The notes below the pieces were generated by a model. It saw only the letters and a program-made list of their open reading frames with translations, was not told the origin of the DNA and made no database searches. 64,000 bases of DNA from positions 1-64,000 of the forward strand of contig JAISOG010000039.1 in the NCBI GenBank assembly GCA_031275795.1, written 5' to 3'. This document shows, one piece after another, positions 26,223 to 35,291 of the stretch; position 1 is the first letter of the stretch, and each line of letters opens with the position of its first letter. Made by a program: the position numbers and the translations under genes. The stretch is from Candidatus Endomicrobiellum incisitermitis. Lineage in GTDB: Bacteria > Elusimicrobiota > Endomicrobiia > Endomicrobiales > Endomicrobiaceae.

Positions 26223-27370
26223 CGTTGAGTTTCCGTTTTATCACCGTACTTTCTAGTTAAAATTGCAATATAACTACCATTATAAAGAGTTCTTCCTGAA
26301 TTATCTTTTCCATCATACTTTATGTTGCCAGTAGTATTCCCATCAAAAAAAGATTTATCTGATTCCCAAACAAGGTCACCATATTCAGAATAAATTTTTA
26401 TTTCAGCAGTGCCGTCATAATACATAGGAAAAACAAAGTCAGTTACTGTACCTATACCAGGATTAAATGGATTAGGTGCATTATAAAACTTTTCTACTAA
26501 CCCTCCTGTAAAAAAAGAAAACAGTTCAGTTTCAAGAGATACTCCAAACTTATTTTTTATAATCATATACCAATAATATTTTTTCTTATGTTTTAATTTT
26601 GATATGCGATGAGATAAAGAATTAATATCTGGACTTTTTTCTAATTTTTTAATATCAGACTTTTTTGATTCAAGTCCTAAATATAACTCATAAGATAGTT
26701 TATCATCATTTTCATCAGTACTTATGTTCCAAGAAAAACATACATTGTCTGGTATTTCTTCAAATGTAGAATGTGGTGATTTTTTGACAAAATTGTAAGG
26801 TCTACTAGTAACATGCCAATTTCCTTTTACTTCGCACAAATTATTACTGTCATATTTGTTTGTGGTTATATACTTATACTCATAACTACCTTTATCCAAC
26901 TTTAAAGTATATGTATATGAAGCTTTATATTTATCTACAGATCCACCTTCATTCATTGAGTAAGTTTTAGTTGAAGCATCAGGAAACTTTAATAGAATTT
27001 TTGGATAGCCTTCTTGAGGGGCATTATTTGCTACATCATTATGCACTACATTAAAAGTAACGTCTTCTTCATCATATATAGAAACAGCATCAGTTTGATG
27101 TTGTGGAGTTAAAAGTTTAAATTCTAAATTAGGTTCATAATCAAACTCTTCAAAATATAAATTCGTAACCTCTACATAACTTTCATTACTACCTGCAGAC
27201 ATCTTAGTACAAAAAGAGCACATAATACTATCCTCATGCAAAAAGTCACACGACATGAAGAAATTATTATAATTAAAAATTTGGTAATCTGAATTATTAA
27301 AAAAAGCTTTTAAGGTTTTTGGCATAATAACTAATAAAAGGATGGCAAACAAACAAATAAAATTTTTCAT
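26198..27370 (-). CDS. Secreted multi-domain protein with FlgD/Por-tail-like C-terminus
   Basis: 390 aa with a signal peptide (1 to about 22). Residues ~80-190 look like a carbohydrate-binding E-set (LKLDKGSYEYKYI, as in CBM48-like domains), ~200-290 like a fibronectin-III domain (CFSWNISTDENDDKLSYELY ... KYYWYMIIKNK), and ~295-390 like the FlgD-Ig / type IX sorting tail: NAPNPFNPG, AEIKIYSEYGDLVW, GRTLYNGSYIAIL and the final CRILIIK. Such tails direct proteins to the type IX pore. Its place directly before the PorV- and SprA-like genes suggests a cargo or accessory subunit. No catalytic motif is seen. Confidence 0.65.
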   Translation of the reverse strand: MKNFICLFAILLLVIMPKTLKAFFNNSDYQIFNYNNFFMSCDFLHEDSIMCSFCTKMSAGSNESYVEVTNLYFEEFDYEPNLEFKLLTPQHQTDAVSIYDEEDVTFNVVHNDVANNAPQEGYPKILLKFPDASTKTYSMNEGGSVDKYKASYTYTLKLDKGSYEYKYITTNKYDSNNLCEVKGNWHVTSRPYNFVKKSPHSTFEEIPDNVCFSWNISTDENDDKLSYELYLGLESKKSDIKKLEKSPDINSLSHRISKLKHKKKYYWYMIIKNKFGVSLETELFSFFTGGLVEKFYNAPNPFNPGIGTVTDFVFPMYYDGTAEIKIYSEYGDLVWESDKSFFDGNTTGNIKYDGKDNSGRTLYNGSYIAILTRKYGDKTETQRCRILIIK

Positions 27371-27391
27371 AAAATTAAACTCTCTATAAAT

Positions 27392-29323
27392 TTAATTTAA
27401 AATTTCGCTATCGTACCACTTGTCTTTTGCAGTTAAATAATAGAGTACTTTCTCTATTGAAAACAATAACTTTTCATTCTTTTCAAACAACAACTTTTTT
27501 TGTTTATTATAAACATCTTCCCAATCGCAACTTAAAACACCTTCACTATTTATCAGATAAACTTGTTCTCCTTCATAAGAAAGAAAAACAAATCTATTTT
27601 TTGTTTTAGAAAACAAGCTTTTTCCTAAAGAAGAGTAGGGAGTTTTTATGTTCAACAAATCAATTAGTGTAGGCACAATGTCAATTTGGCTTGCAAGATC
27701 AGTATTCCTTTGGAACTTAAACAACTTTGGGCAGTATATTATTGCTGGAATTTTAAATGTTTTGTCTACTTTTGTCTTTTCAAAAAGTCCATTTACCCCA
27801 CCAACCCCATAAGCTTGATGATCAGAAAGTAATATAAAAATTGTTTTATCAAACCACTTAGACTCTTTTACTTTTTTAAAAAATTCGCCCAACGCATAGT
27901 CACAGTAATACAGTCTGTTTAAATATCCAGTTTTCTCTGTACCATCTTCAGGATATTTTTCAAGGGATTTTAAAACTGTTTTTGTGTAAGGTATGTGCGT
28001 AGTTGAAGTAAAGCAAAATCCAAAAAAAGGACTTTTTAATTTTTGAACTTTATTAAAGAAAAATTCCAGACACTCTATATCATAACCTTTATTTATCTGC
28101 AAATAGTTATGATGAAGTGCAATATCTTGCTTGCCATAAGATTCCTTAAAACCTAAATAATTTGCTATTGCTATCGCATTATCGGACTCTCTTTTATCAC
28201 CTTGAACAAATACATTGTCATACCCGCTTTTTCCTAGTACCGCAGGCAGTCTTGTTTGACCGCAATTTTCAAGACCTTGTCCAAAATATAGCATACCTTT
28301 CACATAAGGAATACTCAAAAAAACTGACATCAACCCCATTATACTTCTTTGCCCATTAGCATAAAAGTTGTCAAATATTATTGATTCTTTAGAAATGTTG
28401 TCAAAATTTGGAGTAACCCCATAGTTTGTTCCAGCCAACGAATCTATATAATCTTTTTGCCAACTTTCAAGCAAGATAATTATAACATTATACCCTTGCC
28501 CGTTCACATTAAACTTAATTCTTTGCCTCATTAAAGGATATTTATCGTCTACAAAAACTTCTTCATTTTTATCTAAAAGGTTATCTCTTAAAACAGAAAG
28601 TGCATTTTGGTAAGAAACATTTATATCATTTGGCAAAGTTTGAGCGCTTATACTTTTTAAAGAAGTAAAAACACCGTTTAACTGTAATTCTCCTGAAATT
28701 TTATTTCTAGAATACGCATCTGTAATCGAAAGAATCCTCTCTTGCACCCCACCTCTAGCAAAAACAACCAAAATAAAACCTACTATAAAAGTTACAAATA
28801 AATTTAAAGCAGTATCTTTTTGTGAATAATAATAATTTTTATTTATAAATTGGAACGAAAAATAAAACAACAAAATAAAAACTAATATAATTGGTAAAGT
28901 GATAAAAAAATAATCTTTAAACGCTAAACTCAAAAAGTAACTGACATGATTTTTAGCTAATAAAATTTCTGTAGTTAAGTGTTTATTAAAAAATTTAAAA
29001 TTAATTATATCCCCAGCAAGTAATAAAGTAGTAAAGAAAGTAAAAATATTAAGGAAACTACAATTGATTTTTAAAAATAATTTAGATTTTATAGGTATAT
29101 TTATTAAAAACAAAAGAATTCCACAAACTACAGAAATCGCAAAAACATCAAAACGAACCCCCAGTAAAAAAGAATATAAAAGTTCAAGGCAAGACAATTC
29201 ATTAAAAAATCTGTAATTAGTACACAAGAGTGCAACCCTAAATGCAAAAAAAGCAGCAATTAAGATAGAAAAGTATACTACAGTTAATTTTAATCTGAAC
29301 AAATTTTTATTATATTTATTCAA
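27392..29323 (-). CDS. LTA synthase / phosphoglycerol transferase family membrane protein (sulfatase fold)
   Basis: 643 aa starting at TTG with GGGAA upstream. About five membrane helices lie in the first 190 residues. An extracytoplasmic sulfatase-like domain follows: metal ligand region LLESWQKD, the nucleophile region ANGQRSIMGL (a serine where Thr is frequent), and LLSDHQAYG with the metal-binding Asp-His. This is the LtaS/OpgB fold, which transfers phosphoglycerol or phosphoethanolamine to glycans or lipid A. In a diderm, OpgB- or EptA-like decoration of periplasmic or outer-membrane glycans is more likely than lipoteichoic acid. It begins the surface-polysaccharide part of the window. 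Confidence 0.85.
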   Translation of the reverse strand: MNKYNKNLFRLKLTVVYFSILIAAFFAFRVALLCTNYRFFNELSCLELLYSFLLGVRFDVFAISVVCGILLFLINIPIKSKLFLKINCSFLNIFTFFTTLLLAGDIINFKFFNKHLTTEILLAKNHVSYFLSLAFKDYFFITLPIILVFILLFYFSFQFINKNYYYSQKDTALNLFVTFIVGFILVVFARGGVQERILSITDAYSRNKISGELQLNGVFTSLKSISAQTLPNDINVSYQNALSVLRDNLLDKNEEVFVDDKYPLMRQRIKFNVNGQGYNVIIILLESWQKDYIDSLAGTNYGVTPNFDNISKESIIFDNFYANGQRSIMGLMSVFLSIPYVKGMLYFGQGLENCGQTRLPAVLGKSGYDNVFVQGDKRESDNAIAIANYLGFKESYGKQDIALHHNYLQINKGYDIECLEFFFNKVQKLKSPFFGFCFTSTTHIPYTKTVLKSLEKYPEDGTEKTGYLNRLYYCDYALGEFFKKVKESKWFDKTIFILLSDHQAYGVGGVNGLFEKTKVDKTFKIPAIIYCPKLFKFQRNTDLASQIDIVPTLIDLLNIKTPYSSLGKSLFSKTKNRFVFLSYEGEQVYLINSEGVLSCDWEDVYNKQKKLLFEKNEKLLFSIEKVLYYLTAKDKWYDSEILN

Positions 29324-29335
29324 TTTAATTCCCGA

Positions 29336-30034
29336 TTATTTTAAGTCACTAAAAGAAACTATTTCTATATTTTTTTCTTCAATATTCTTTTTAAGTTCTG
29401 GATTTAGACATCTAACAAGGTCATAAATTCTCCACTTTTCTAAAAACCCAGGATGCATCATAACTTCTCCCACTTCATAGTTTGAGTCTAAATCAATCTT
29501 ATCTCTAAGAAAGTATGGGTACTTCACATCAAAATGTTTTAAAATTGGAATTAAAACTTCTTTTTCAAGATTTTTATAAAAAAACTTACTAGTGTCATAG
29601 TACCCATTATGAAACCTTATAGGTACACCTAACTCTTTTGCTTTAGATGCCACAATAGGTAAAACTTCAGGATGCATATGAGCATGATGATGACTGTCTA
29701 AATGCGTTAAAACAAAACCAGCTTTTAAAAATTCATCCAATTGTTTGTTTATTTCATCTTTTATTTTTATTTTCATAGACTGAGTAATTTTTATAAGTTT
29801 TTTGTAAAACCTGTTAGGTTCTTTCATTAAAAATATAAAATCTAAGTCTATATGAAGACCTGTTTTCAAATTAGGGGTTTCTTTAATACATTTACTGGCA
29901 AGTTCAAAAGCTTCCGCTCTTGTCATAACTGTAGTAGATGAGAGCACACCATATTTATGAGCAAATATAATAGCTTGAGTAATATCTACTCTTTTCCCAA
30001 AATCGTCTGCATTGACTATAAGTTTCTTCTTCAT
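29336..30034 (-). CDS. YdjC/ChbG-type carbohydrate deacetylase
   Basis: 232 aa, at the short end for the family. The metal and catalytic motif NADDFG is at 8-13, and the second metal motif HLDSHHHAHMHP lies in the middle. Family members remove acetyl from GlcNAc-containing sugars; HpnK homologues act in hopanoid synthesis. Here, flanked by an LTA-synthase-like enzyme and glycosyltransferases, an N-deacetylation step of a surface glycan is more likely (inference). It is 12 bp upstream of the transferase gene in transcription order. Confidence 0.87.
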   Translation of the reverse strand: MKKKLIVNADDFGKRVDITQAIIFAHKYGVLSSTTVMTRAEAFELASKCIKETPNLKTGLHIDLDFIFLMKEPNRFYKKLIKITQSMKIKIKDEINKQLDEFLKAGFVLTHLDSHHHAHMHPEVLPIVASKAKELGVPIRFHNGYYDTSKFFYKNLEKEVLIPILKHFDVKYPYFLRDKIDLDSNYEVGEVMMHPGFLEKWRIYDLVRCLNPELKKNIEEKNIEIVSFSDLK

Positions 30035-30051
30035 TCCAGATAACTCCTTTT

Positions 30052-30891
30052 TTAGTTACTAGCTGGGTAAAGCTTAAAATAAAGTTTTCTTAATTTTTTA
30101 AAAAGCAGATTCTGGGCAAAATGTTTCTTAGGTTGATGTAACATAAAACCACATCTTTTATATTTATCTTTAAATAAAAGATACTTTATCATTTCTGATT
30201 GACGTTTTAAAACAATAGGAACAACTTCATCAATTATCTTCTTATTAAAGTCAGACAAAGGAACAAAACTTGAAGAAAAGTCTACAGATTCACTACTACA
30301 ATTTTGTCCATCAAAACCTATATGTTGAACATAACTGTTTTTTGGAACTATAAGCCTAACACCTTTTTTGAGCAGAAAATAGGACAGCTTAAAGTCCATA
30401 GAGCGCAAAGCTTCTTTTTGCTTTAAAATAAAACTTTTAAGCAAATCTTTTGATATACACATACCAGCAAAACCAACATCTTGCTTATATACAAATTTAC
30501 CATCAAAATAAATATCTCTATGAAGATCTGAATTATATACACTTAAAAAACCATCAGTCTTTTTAAAATTAGAATATATATACTCAATAGTGTCTGGTCT
30601 TAACAAAAGATCAGAATCACAAATAAAAAGAACATCGCTATCTGTGTTTAAAAAGTCAAGCATTATTTGATAATTATTTCTATCTGCTCTTAAATTTTCA
30701 GATCTTGTAATAATGTTTATATTTAAACCTTTAAATATCTGTCTTAAATAAGCCTCATCAAATTCCGTACTACAATCATTAAATACTTTAACAAAAGTTT
30801 TGTTAATATGATCGCACTCTTTTAGAGATTTAAGCATTATATTAAGATACTTTTTTCTATTATAAACAGGAATTGCAATCATTAACTTCAT
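30052..30891 (-). CDS. Glycosyltransferase family 2-like protein
   Basis: 279 aa. The GT-A nucleotide-binding start is MIAIPVYNRKKYLNIMLKSL, and the metal-binding D-x-D is DSD in FICDSDLLLRP (about 90-100). The C-terminal part has the acceptor loop and a basic tail. Cytosolic, using an NDP-sugar. It is 9 bp after a GT9 gene and 18 bp before the deacetylase, within the glycan operon. Sugar specificity cannot be read. Confidence 0.85.
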   Translation of the reverse strand: MKLMIAIPVYNRKKYLNIMLKSLKECDHINKTFVKVFNDCSTEFDEAYLRQIFKGLNINIITRSENLRADRNNYQIMLDFLNTDSDVLFICDSDLLLRPDTIEYIYSNFKKTDGFLSVYNSDLHRDIYFDGKFVYKQDVGFAGMCISKDLLKSFILKQKEALRSMDFKLSYFLLKKGVRLIVPKNSYVQHIGFDGQNCSSESVDFSSSFVPLSDFNKKIIDEVVPIVLKRQSEMIKYLLFKDKYKRCGFMLHQPKKHFAQNLLFKKLRKLYFKLYPASN

Positions 30892-30899
30892 AAAAGCCT

Positions 30900-31967
30900 C
30901 TATAAAAGTTTTTCTACTGCACTTATAATATCGACATCAGGTATATTTTTTACATCATCTTTTAAACCATTTCTAGTATCTAAAGATACACTAATAGCAT
31001 TTTTGTTATTAGGTGCCCAAATTATATTTATTTTTTCAGATACTTTTGAATAGTCTAAATACAAAGCTACTGTTTTCTTATTAAAAGCAGACGCTATATG
31101 TACTATAGATGTGTCTGGAGTAATAATAATATCAGAATATTTTATTAAACTTGCAGTCTCTAAAATGTCATCAAATAAACAAATAAAAGTCCTATCATTT
31201 TCTAAAGAATATAACTTATTATTTTTATGACCTATTACAAAAATACTACAATTAAATTGTTTTTCTAAAAGAGAGATTAAAGATTGCAATTTACTAAATG
31301 AAAAACTTCTATGCTTACTTGCTGCAAAGGGATTTAAAACTATGTTGTACTTTGAATTAGATTTTTCTAACAACTTAACAGCTATACTATCTTCTTTATT
31401 ACTAGTAAAAACATCATAACTTAAATTTGGTTTATTAATTTTTAATATATTTAAAACATATTTATAACGTTTTGAAATATGCTCATTAAAAAAATCTTTA
31501 TCTATTGATATATCGTAAATATTATATAAACTTTTATAAAAACCTATTAAGGTATTAACAGCAATAATACGTAAAATAAGTAATGGTATAAAGCAAAGTC
31601 CAAACGTATAAAAATCTACACCTAAAGAAATGTGTTGTTTTCTCAACTTAATATAAATTGGCAAATCTTTAAAAAAGTTACCACTTGTTACATAAACCGA
31701 GTCAACATTTTTATTATATTTTAAAATTTTAGCGTTATTTTTACCACACAAAACTATAATTTTAACATCAGGATAATGTTTTTTGATCTCTCTAAAAATT
31801 AGTGTAGAAACTACCATATCACCAATTTTATCGTCATCTCTAAAAAACAGAATTGATTTAATGTTATTAACGTCAAAAATATTAAATTTTCTATTTTTTT
31901 TATCTAAAATTTTTTTTGCAATATATCTACGTAATGATTTTAATTTTTTTTTTATATACCAACTCAT
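30900..31967 (-). CDS. Glycosyltransferase family 9 (heptosyltransferase-like)
   Basis: 355 aa. GT9 features: ILFFRDDDKIGDMVVSTLIFREI (donor and acceptor lobe start, 39-61), KIIVLCGKNN, NPFAASKHRSFS and the late DTSIVHIASAFNKKTVALY motif that binds the nucleotide sugar. GT9 enzymes add heptose to lipid A-core in LPS. Together with the GT9 gene at 35288 this suggests a heptose- or heptose-like core. About 130 bp upstream separate it from metK. Confidence 0.85.
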   Translation of the reverse strand: MSWYIKKKLKSLRRYIAKKILDKKNRKFNIFDVNNIKSILFFRDDDKIGDMVVSTLIFREIKKHYPDVKIIVLCGKNNAKILKYNKNVDSVYVTSGNFFKDLPIYIKLRKQHISLGVDFYTFGLCFIPLLILRIIAVNTLIGFYKSLYNIYDISIDKDFFNEHISKRYKYVLNILKINKPNLSYDVFTSNKEDSIAVKLLEKSNSKYNIVLNPFAASKHRSFSFSKLQSLISLLEKQFNCSIFVIGHKNNKLYSLENDRTFICLFDDILETASLIKYSDIIITPDTSIVHIASAFNKKTVALYLDYSKVSEKINIIWAPNNKNAISVSLDTRNGLKDDVKNIPDVDIISAVEKLL

Positions 31968-32099
31968 TAACTTTATGACCTTAATTTTTTAATATTTAAA
32001 TCCTGCTTACTGTAATTAAAGTATTTATTTTACATTCGTAAAACAAATTTAAAGTGGCTTTTTTATATAATAAGCTTCAGATTTTATACTTAGCTTACT

Positions 32100-33263
32100 T
32101 TATTGTCTCAAACATTTATGAAGCTCTTCAACTTTATTTAAATTTTCCCAAGTAAACTCTTTTCTACCAAAATGTCCATAAGCAGCTGTTTTAGCAAAAA
32201 TAGGCTTACGAAGTTGTAAATAATCCGTAATACCTTTTGGAGTAAGAGGAAAAACTTTCTTAACAATAGATTCCAATTTAAACCCTGGTACTTTACCACT
32301 AGCATGTGTATCTACCATAACTGATACAGGATCCTTTACACCTATAGCATAAGCAAGCTGCACTGTACACTTTTGCGCAAAACCTGCTGCAACTATATTT
32401 TTTGCTATATGTCTTGCCATATAACAAGCACTTCTGTCAACCTTTGTAGAATCTTTACCAGAAAATGCTCCACCTCCATGTGCTGCCATTGCACCATACG
32501 TATCCACTATAATTTTCCTTCCAGTAAGCCCCGTATCAGCTGCAGGTCCTCCAATAATAAATTTGCCAGTAGGGTTTATGTAAATTTTTGTACCCTTATC
32601 AACCAACTTTCCTAAGATTGGTTCTATTACCGTATCAAAAATTTCTTTTTTCGATTTTTCTGTTATATGATTACCAGTCTTATCCAAGATCATTTCCGTA
32701 TGTTGCGTGGACAAAACAACAGCACTTATCTTTTTAGGTTTCCAATTGACGTACTCTACAGTAACTTGAGTTTTTCCATCTGGCCCTAAATAAGGTAAAA
32801 TATTTTTTTTTCTTACTTGCGTAAGCTGCATAGAAAGTTTGTGTGCTAAAGTTATAGGAATGGGCATAAGTTCTGGGGTTTCTTTACAAGCAAACCCAAT
32901 CATTAGACCTTGATCACCTGCACCACCATCGTCAACACCCATAGCAATATCAGGAGACTGTGTATTTATTGTATCCATTATTGCACAAGTATTATAATCA
33001 AAACCAAGCGAGGGTTTATCATACCCTATTTTTTTTATAGCCTTTTTAATAGTTTCTCTAGTGTTTATCTTTGCTGTAGTTGTAATTTCCCCACCAACAA
33101 TAATAAGACCTTTAGATATAAAAGTTTCACATGCTACTCTAGCTTTTGGATCTTGTTCCAAAATAGCATCTAAAATAGTATCTGAAACTATATCACATAC
33201 TTTGTCTGGATGTCCTTCTGTAACAGATTCAGACGTAAAAAAATATCCGCTTTGACTAGACAT
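32100..33263 (-). CDS. metK: S-adenosylmethionine synthase
   Basis: 387 aa. Converts methionine and ATP to SAM. Signature stretches: FTSESVTEGHPDKVCD (10-25), GAGDQGLMIGFA (methionine site), GGPAADTGLTGRKIIVDTYG and GGGAFSGKDSTKVDRSACY (the P-loop-like glycine box). Full length. The 70 bp upstream contain no SAM riboswitch. GAGAG precedes the ATG. It sits inside a glycan cluster with no functional link. Confidence 0.97.
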   Translation of the reverse strand: MSSQSGYFFTSESVTEGHPDKVCDIVSDTILDAILEQDPKARVACETFISKGLIIVGGEITTTAKINTRETIKKAIKKIGYDKPSLGFDYNTCAIMDTINTQSPDIAMGVDDGGAGDQGLMIGFACKETPELMPIPITLAHKLSMQLTQVRKKNILPYLGPDGKTQVTVEYVNWKPKKISAVVLSTQHTEMILDKTGNHITEKSKKEIFDTVIEPILGKLVDKGTKIYINPTGKFIIGGPAADTGLTGRKIIVDTYGAMAAHGGGAFSGKDSTKVDRSACYMARHIAKNIVAAGFAQKCTVQLAYAIGVKDPVSVMVDTHASGKVPGFKLESIVKKVFPLTPKGITDYLQLRKPIFAKTAAYGHFGRKEFTWENLNKVEELHKCLRQ

Positions 33264-33332
33264 AAGTAAACTCTCTTTTAGTAAAAATATTTTTTAGTAA
33301 AAATTTAAATCTGGCCTCATCTAAAACCATAT

Positions 33333-34364
33333 CTATATTGTTTTTTCTTCCATTATTATAGAATCAAACAATGTTATTTGATTATCAACTGATATATTAT
33401 TTCCAACAATTGTATTTATTAACTTTACATTTTTGCCAACTTTTGCATTTTCCCAAATTATAGATTTTTCTATTAAACTATTTTCATCTATTTTACTATG
33501 GTTTGCTATAACGCTATAGGGTTTTATATGTGCTCCTTTCTTTATTATAACATTATCTCCTATATAACAAGGTCCTTGTATCTTAACAGTTTTATCAATT
33601 TTAGCACTACTAGATATATATTTATTATTTAAATTATTTAACATATCTAAATCTAATTTAACTTTTCCATCCAAAATATCAAAAATACCCTTTTTGTATT
33701 CAAAGATGTTACCAATATCTGTCCAATACTCATCCATCAAGTATCCATATATTTTTTCTCCTTTTTGCATTAAAAGTGGAAACAAATCTTTACTAAAATC
33801 AAAAAACTCATCCTTGGGAATAAAATTAAAAATTTTAGGTTCCAATATATACATACCAGTATTTACTTCATCATTAAACACATCACTCCACAATGGTTTT
33901 TCTACAAAAGATTTAATTTGCCCGCTTTCCTCTCTTACAGCTATACCATATTCAAATCTTAAATTTATTTTTTTTAAAACTATAGTTGCAATAGATTTTC
34001 TTTTCTTATGAAATTCTAAAGTTTTTTCAAGGTTAATATCAGTTAGACCATCCCCTGACATAACAACAAAAGTATCATCAAAAAAAGATTCGTTCTTTTT
34101 TATTGCTCCTGCTGTCCCTAAAAGTTTTTGTTCATGAGAAAACTTTAAATTTATACCAAGTTCATTATTTTTAAAATAGTTTGTTATAATTTCACTTCGA
34201 TAATGTACATTTATACAAGCGTTATCAAAACCATATTTCAAAAGGTTAGAAAATGTATAATACAAAACCGGCTTATCCAAAATAGGTACCATTGGCTTAG
34301 GTAGATCTGTGGTAAGAGGTTTAAGTCTTGTACCAATTCCAGCAGCTAGAACAAAAGCTTTCAT
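33333..34364 (-). CDS. Sugar-phosphate nucleotidyltransferase with left-handed beta-helix
   Basis: 343 aa. N-terminal nucleotidyltransferase: AAGIGTRLKPLTTDLPKPMVPI (7-28), the sugar-site motif NEVNTGMYI and the second metal Asp in DEYWTDIGN. From about 245 a hexapeptide-repeat beta helix follows (KIQGPCYIGDNVIIKKGAHI...). This is the architecture of mannose-1-P guanylyltransferases and D-glycero-D-manno-heptose-1-P guanylyltransferase-like proteins. With GT9 enzymes nearby, a role in GDP- or ADP-heptose supply or another NDP-sugar is plausible. The ATG immediately follows the epimerase stop. Confidence 0.85.
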   Translation of the reverse strand: MKAFVLAAGIGTRLKPLTTDLPKPMVPILDKPVLYYTFSNLLKYGFDNACINVHYRSEIITNYFKNNELGINLKFSHEQKLLGTAGAIKKNESFFDDTFVVMSGDGLTDINLEKTLEFHKKRKSIATIVLKKINLRFEYGIAVREESGQIKSFVEKPLWSDVFNDEVNTGMYILEPKIFNFIPKDEFFDFSKDLFPLLMQKGEKIYGYLMDEYWTDIGNIFEYKKGIFDILDGKVKLDLDMLNNLNNKYISSSAKIDKTVKIQGPCYIGDNVIIKKGAHIKPYSVIANHSKIDENSLIEKSIIWENAKVGKNVKLINTIVGNNISVDNQITLFDSIIMEEKTI

Positions 34365-35291
34365 TTACTTAAGCCTCTTTTTAAAGTATTCCAAAGTAAT
34401 TTTTATACCTCTATCTAAAGTTATCTTTGGACTCCATCCTAAAACTTTTTTTGCTTTGTTTATACTTAAAAAACTTTTAAATAACTCTCCGTCTCTTCTA
34501 GGTTTATATATAGCTCTCTTCTTATATCCACTAACTTTGCTCATAACTTCTACAAGCTTATTTACAGAGATAGCCTTAGCCATCCCTATATTTATAACTT
34601 CATTTTTCCCTTTTGTTAAAGACTTAATATTTGCATCTACAACATCCCAAACATAAACATAATCTCTCATCTGTTTACCGTCTCCAAAAACCATAATATT
34701 TTCATTTTTAAGCATTCTTTGAGCAAATATAGCAACTACACCTGCTTCTCCGTAAGGATCTTGCCTTGGTCCAAAAACATTACCATATCTTAAAATTGTA
34801 TATTCTAAACCATAAATCTCAGAATAGAATTTTATATAGTTTTCCACTGAATTTTTTGCAATTCCATACGGAGAAAGTGGATTTGGCATCGAATCTTCTT
34901 TAGGAGCTATAGTTTTAGATTCACCATAAATTGTACCCCCCGAAGAAGCAAAAATAATTTTTTTAACTTTTGTTTGTACACATGCACTAAGAATATTAAT
35001 TGAACCTATAATATTCACATTTACATCAAAAACTGGATCTGCTAGAGACTTTCTAACATCAATTTGCGCAGCATGGTGTATTACAATTTGTGGTCTTTCT
35101 TGTTTAAATATCTCTAACACTTTTTTCTGATCGCAAATATCAACTTTGTAAAATTTAGCTTGTTTATTGACATTTTCCTTTTTCCCTGAAGATAAATTGT
35201 CAATAACCACCACTGAATTCTTCTTTTCAACTAAAGCGTCCACAATATTAGAACCTATAAAACCTGCCCCTCCTGTAACAAGAACTTTCAT
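34365..35291 (-). CDS. NAD-dependent sugar epimerase/dehydratase (UDP-glucose 4-epimerase type)
   Basis: 308 aa extended SDR. Cofactor motif GGAGFIGSN (7-15), Asp31 for NAD ribose, catalytic Ser region FASSGGTIYG and Y142xxxK146 (PYGIAK). The RYGNVFGPRQDPYGEAG motif and the DYVYVWDVVDA loop follow GalE-like epimerases. It supplies an NDP-sugar to the glycan pathway; the exact substrate cannot be told. It overlaps the preceding GT9 gene by 4 bp. Confidence 0.87.
   Translation of the reverse strand: MKVLVTGGAGFIGSNIVDALVEKKNSVVVIDNLSSGKKENVNKQAKFYKVDICDQKKVLEIFKQERPQIVIHHAAQIDVRKSLADPVFDVNVNIIGSINILSACVQTKVKKIIFASSGGTIYGESKTIAPKEDSMPNPLSPYGIAKNSVENYIKFYSEIYGLEYTILRYGNVFGPRQDPYGEAGVVAIFAQRMLKNENIMVFGDGKQMRDYVYVWDVVDANIKSLTKGKNEVINIGMAKAISVNKLVEVMSKVSGYKKRAIYKPRRDGELFKSFLSINKAKKVLGWSPKITLDRGIKITLEYFKKRLK

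Noticed and set aside
33264..33332. SAM riboswitch upstream of metK
   Set aside because: The leader is only about 70 bp, with simple TTTTTACTAAAA repeats and none of the conserved SAM-I or SAM-II cores.
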